DNA from: Roseiflexus castenholzii DSM 13941
Lineage (GTDB): Bacteria; Chloroflexota; Chloroflexia; Chloroflexales; Roseiflexaceae
Direction of reading: 5' to 3'
Assembly (NCBI RefSeq): GCF_000017805.1
Contig: NC_009767.1
Coordinates: 930,001-994,000, forward strand
Length of the DNA: 64,000 nucleotides
A program made the position numbers and the translations under genes. This document shows, in pieces, positions 63,253 through 64,000 of the stretch. The notes below the pieces were generated by a model. It did no database searches. It saw nothing but the letters and a program-made list of their open reading frames with translations, and had not been told where the DNA came from. Positions within the stretch are counted from its first letter, which is position 1; every line of letters starts with the position of its first letter.

Positions 63253-64000
63253 AACGGGCCAGCCTCCTGCTCGTGCGTCTGCCATATTGTCGCTGCCAGC
63301 CCGATTGATAGCGGCAGGTAGAGCGCGAATGCGCGAGTAAACACGATGTCTGTACTGAGAGTCGGTAACGCCAGCACACCCCAACTCAGCAGCGCAACCG
63401 GCGCAGCCACTCTTGGCGGCAGCAGCGCAATCGGCAGCAGGAGCACAACATGGTTGTAAAAACTGCGTGTCGGCAACAGCAACAGCACGACCGTGACAAT
63501 TCCGGCGAGCACGAGCCTGACATTGCGACGACGCCATGCAATGAACGTGCAGATCATCACCATCATTCCGGCCAGCGCTCCTGTCATCGACACTGCATCG
63601 ATCCGATTCTGATCTTCGGCGTCATAGGCGCGCAATTGCTCCAGCCAGGCTATTGGCCAGCCCGGCGCCAGCGCTTGTGTGCCTGCCCAAAAGATCAGTA
63701 AGCCAATTCCTAGCCCGTTCCACCAGCGACGGGGCGCGTGGACGCACAGCGCATATGCAACGATACCTGCCAGAAGTGCAATCCCCACATTCGGTTTGAG
63801 TAAAGCCAGTGATGCAACCACGCCAGATGGGAGCCAGCGCTCTGTGCGCAGCCAATAGAGACTGAGCGCCGTCCACATAAGCAGCATTGTGCCCCACTGA
63901 CCCTCCTCCAGTGACGCCCATAGCGGAAAATATGCCAGCATGACGGTGGGCATCCAGGGAACAGGATGGTCGCGGAGCGCGAACGGCAGCGCACCAACTA
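63240..64000 (-). CDS. DUF2029/GT87-type membrane protein, partial
   Basis: The start lies beyond the window end. About 250 residues are visible in one open frame to the stop at 63240, with seven or eight hydrophobic segments. The blocks SLEEGQWGTMLLMWTALSLYWL and ALLKPNVGIALLAG match DUF2029/GT87 enzymes, in which the Gly-Gln or Lys-Pro segments lie in helices near the lipid-sugar site. It is the first visible gene of the glycan operon. Confidence 0.75.
   Translation of the reverse strand, partial: VGALPFALRDHPVPWMPTVMLAYFPLWASLEEGQWGTMLLMWTALSLYWLRTERWLPSGVVASLALLKPNVGIALLAGIVAYALCVHAPRRWWNGLGIGLLIFWAGTQALAPGWPIAWLEQLRAYDAEDQNRIDAVSMTGALAGMMVMICTFIAWRRRNVRLVLAGIVTVVLLLLPTRSFYNHVVLLLPIALLPPRVAAPVALLSWGVLALPTLSTDIVFTRAFALYLPLSIGLAATIWQTHEQEAGPLCAS

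Noticed and set aside
63253..63537. N-terminal extension of the GT4 protein from 63537 or 63285
   Set aside because: GTG 63252 has an AGGAGG at proper spacing and gives the expected N-terminus; the longer readings lie within the upstream gene.

Overview
The window looks like a chromosomal segment of a Roseiflexus-like member of the Chloroflexota (filamentous anoxygenic phototroph). The evidence is high GC, frequent GTG/TTG starts, Chloroflexota-type gene content (DUF711, AOR, Uma2 remnants, DUF433/DUF5615, DUF2029/DUF2079 membrane enzymes) and dense families of interspersed repeats. The genus is inferred from remembered family resemblance; no search was run.

Layout. 0-5 kb: a decayed Uma2 gene, a DUF711 gene, then a two-gene carbon operon (D-2-hydroxyacid/D-lactate dehydrogenase, pgi) closed by a strong hairpin. 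5-6 kb: a DUF433/DUF5615 toxin-antitoxin-like pair whose toxin-side gene is frameshifted. 5.7-14.3 kb: tsaE-tsaB (tRNA t6A), a tungsten aldehyde:ferredoxin oxidoreductase, a kinase-like protein, ftsH behind a clear promoter, yebC-ruvC, a methyltransferase and a YkoF-like protein. 14.3-21.3 kb: a glycosyltransferase with a zinc-ribbon tail, a GNAT enzyme, glutamate dehydrogenase, and a NEW3 protein-ABC ATPase-permease operon. 22-27 kb: a receiver protein, a VTT membrane protein, an ECF sigma/anti-sigma pair and a PDZ-GAF histidine kinase. 27.4-36.5 kb: an O-antigen ligase-like protein, threonine aldolase, folD, tRNA-Gln(TTG), a shortened GlmU-like enzyme, prs, a CorC-like protein and cdd. 36.8-52.5 kb: a mannose-1-phosphate guanylyltransferase/phosphomannomutase fusion, a phasin-like protein, two transporters, a GAF-GGDEF protein, a broken SH3b membrane protein, a sugar-phosphate isomerase-like protein, threonine dehydratase, dnaN and a GT87-like enzyme. 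54-64 kb: a zinc-ribbon/TPR membrane protein, then a tight seven-gene minus-strand glycan operon that runs off the window end.

Repeats are the most unusual content. (1) A palindromic unit centred on GCGAGATAAATCTCGC forms two arrays, 13 copies at 30.5-31.2 kb and 12 copies at 52.6-54.2 kb in opposite orientation. It is embedded in heptanucleotide units of the GAGGCGC type. All 12 intervals of the first array are exact multiples of 7 bp, and most of the second array's are 48, 55 or 62 bp, steps of 7. (2) A MITE-like element of about 150 bp with ATACCAATGAC ends and two internal hairpins occurs seven times plus one solo end; the solo end forms an extended -10 promoter before a response regulator. 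(3) A 30-bp hairpin minisatellite (14 units) lies between two convergent genes.

Several genes carry readable lesions or variants: the DUF5615 frameshift, two lesions in the SH3b gene, FolD without its usual catalytic Lys and Gln, and a GlmU-like enzyme too short for a full acetyltransferase domain.
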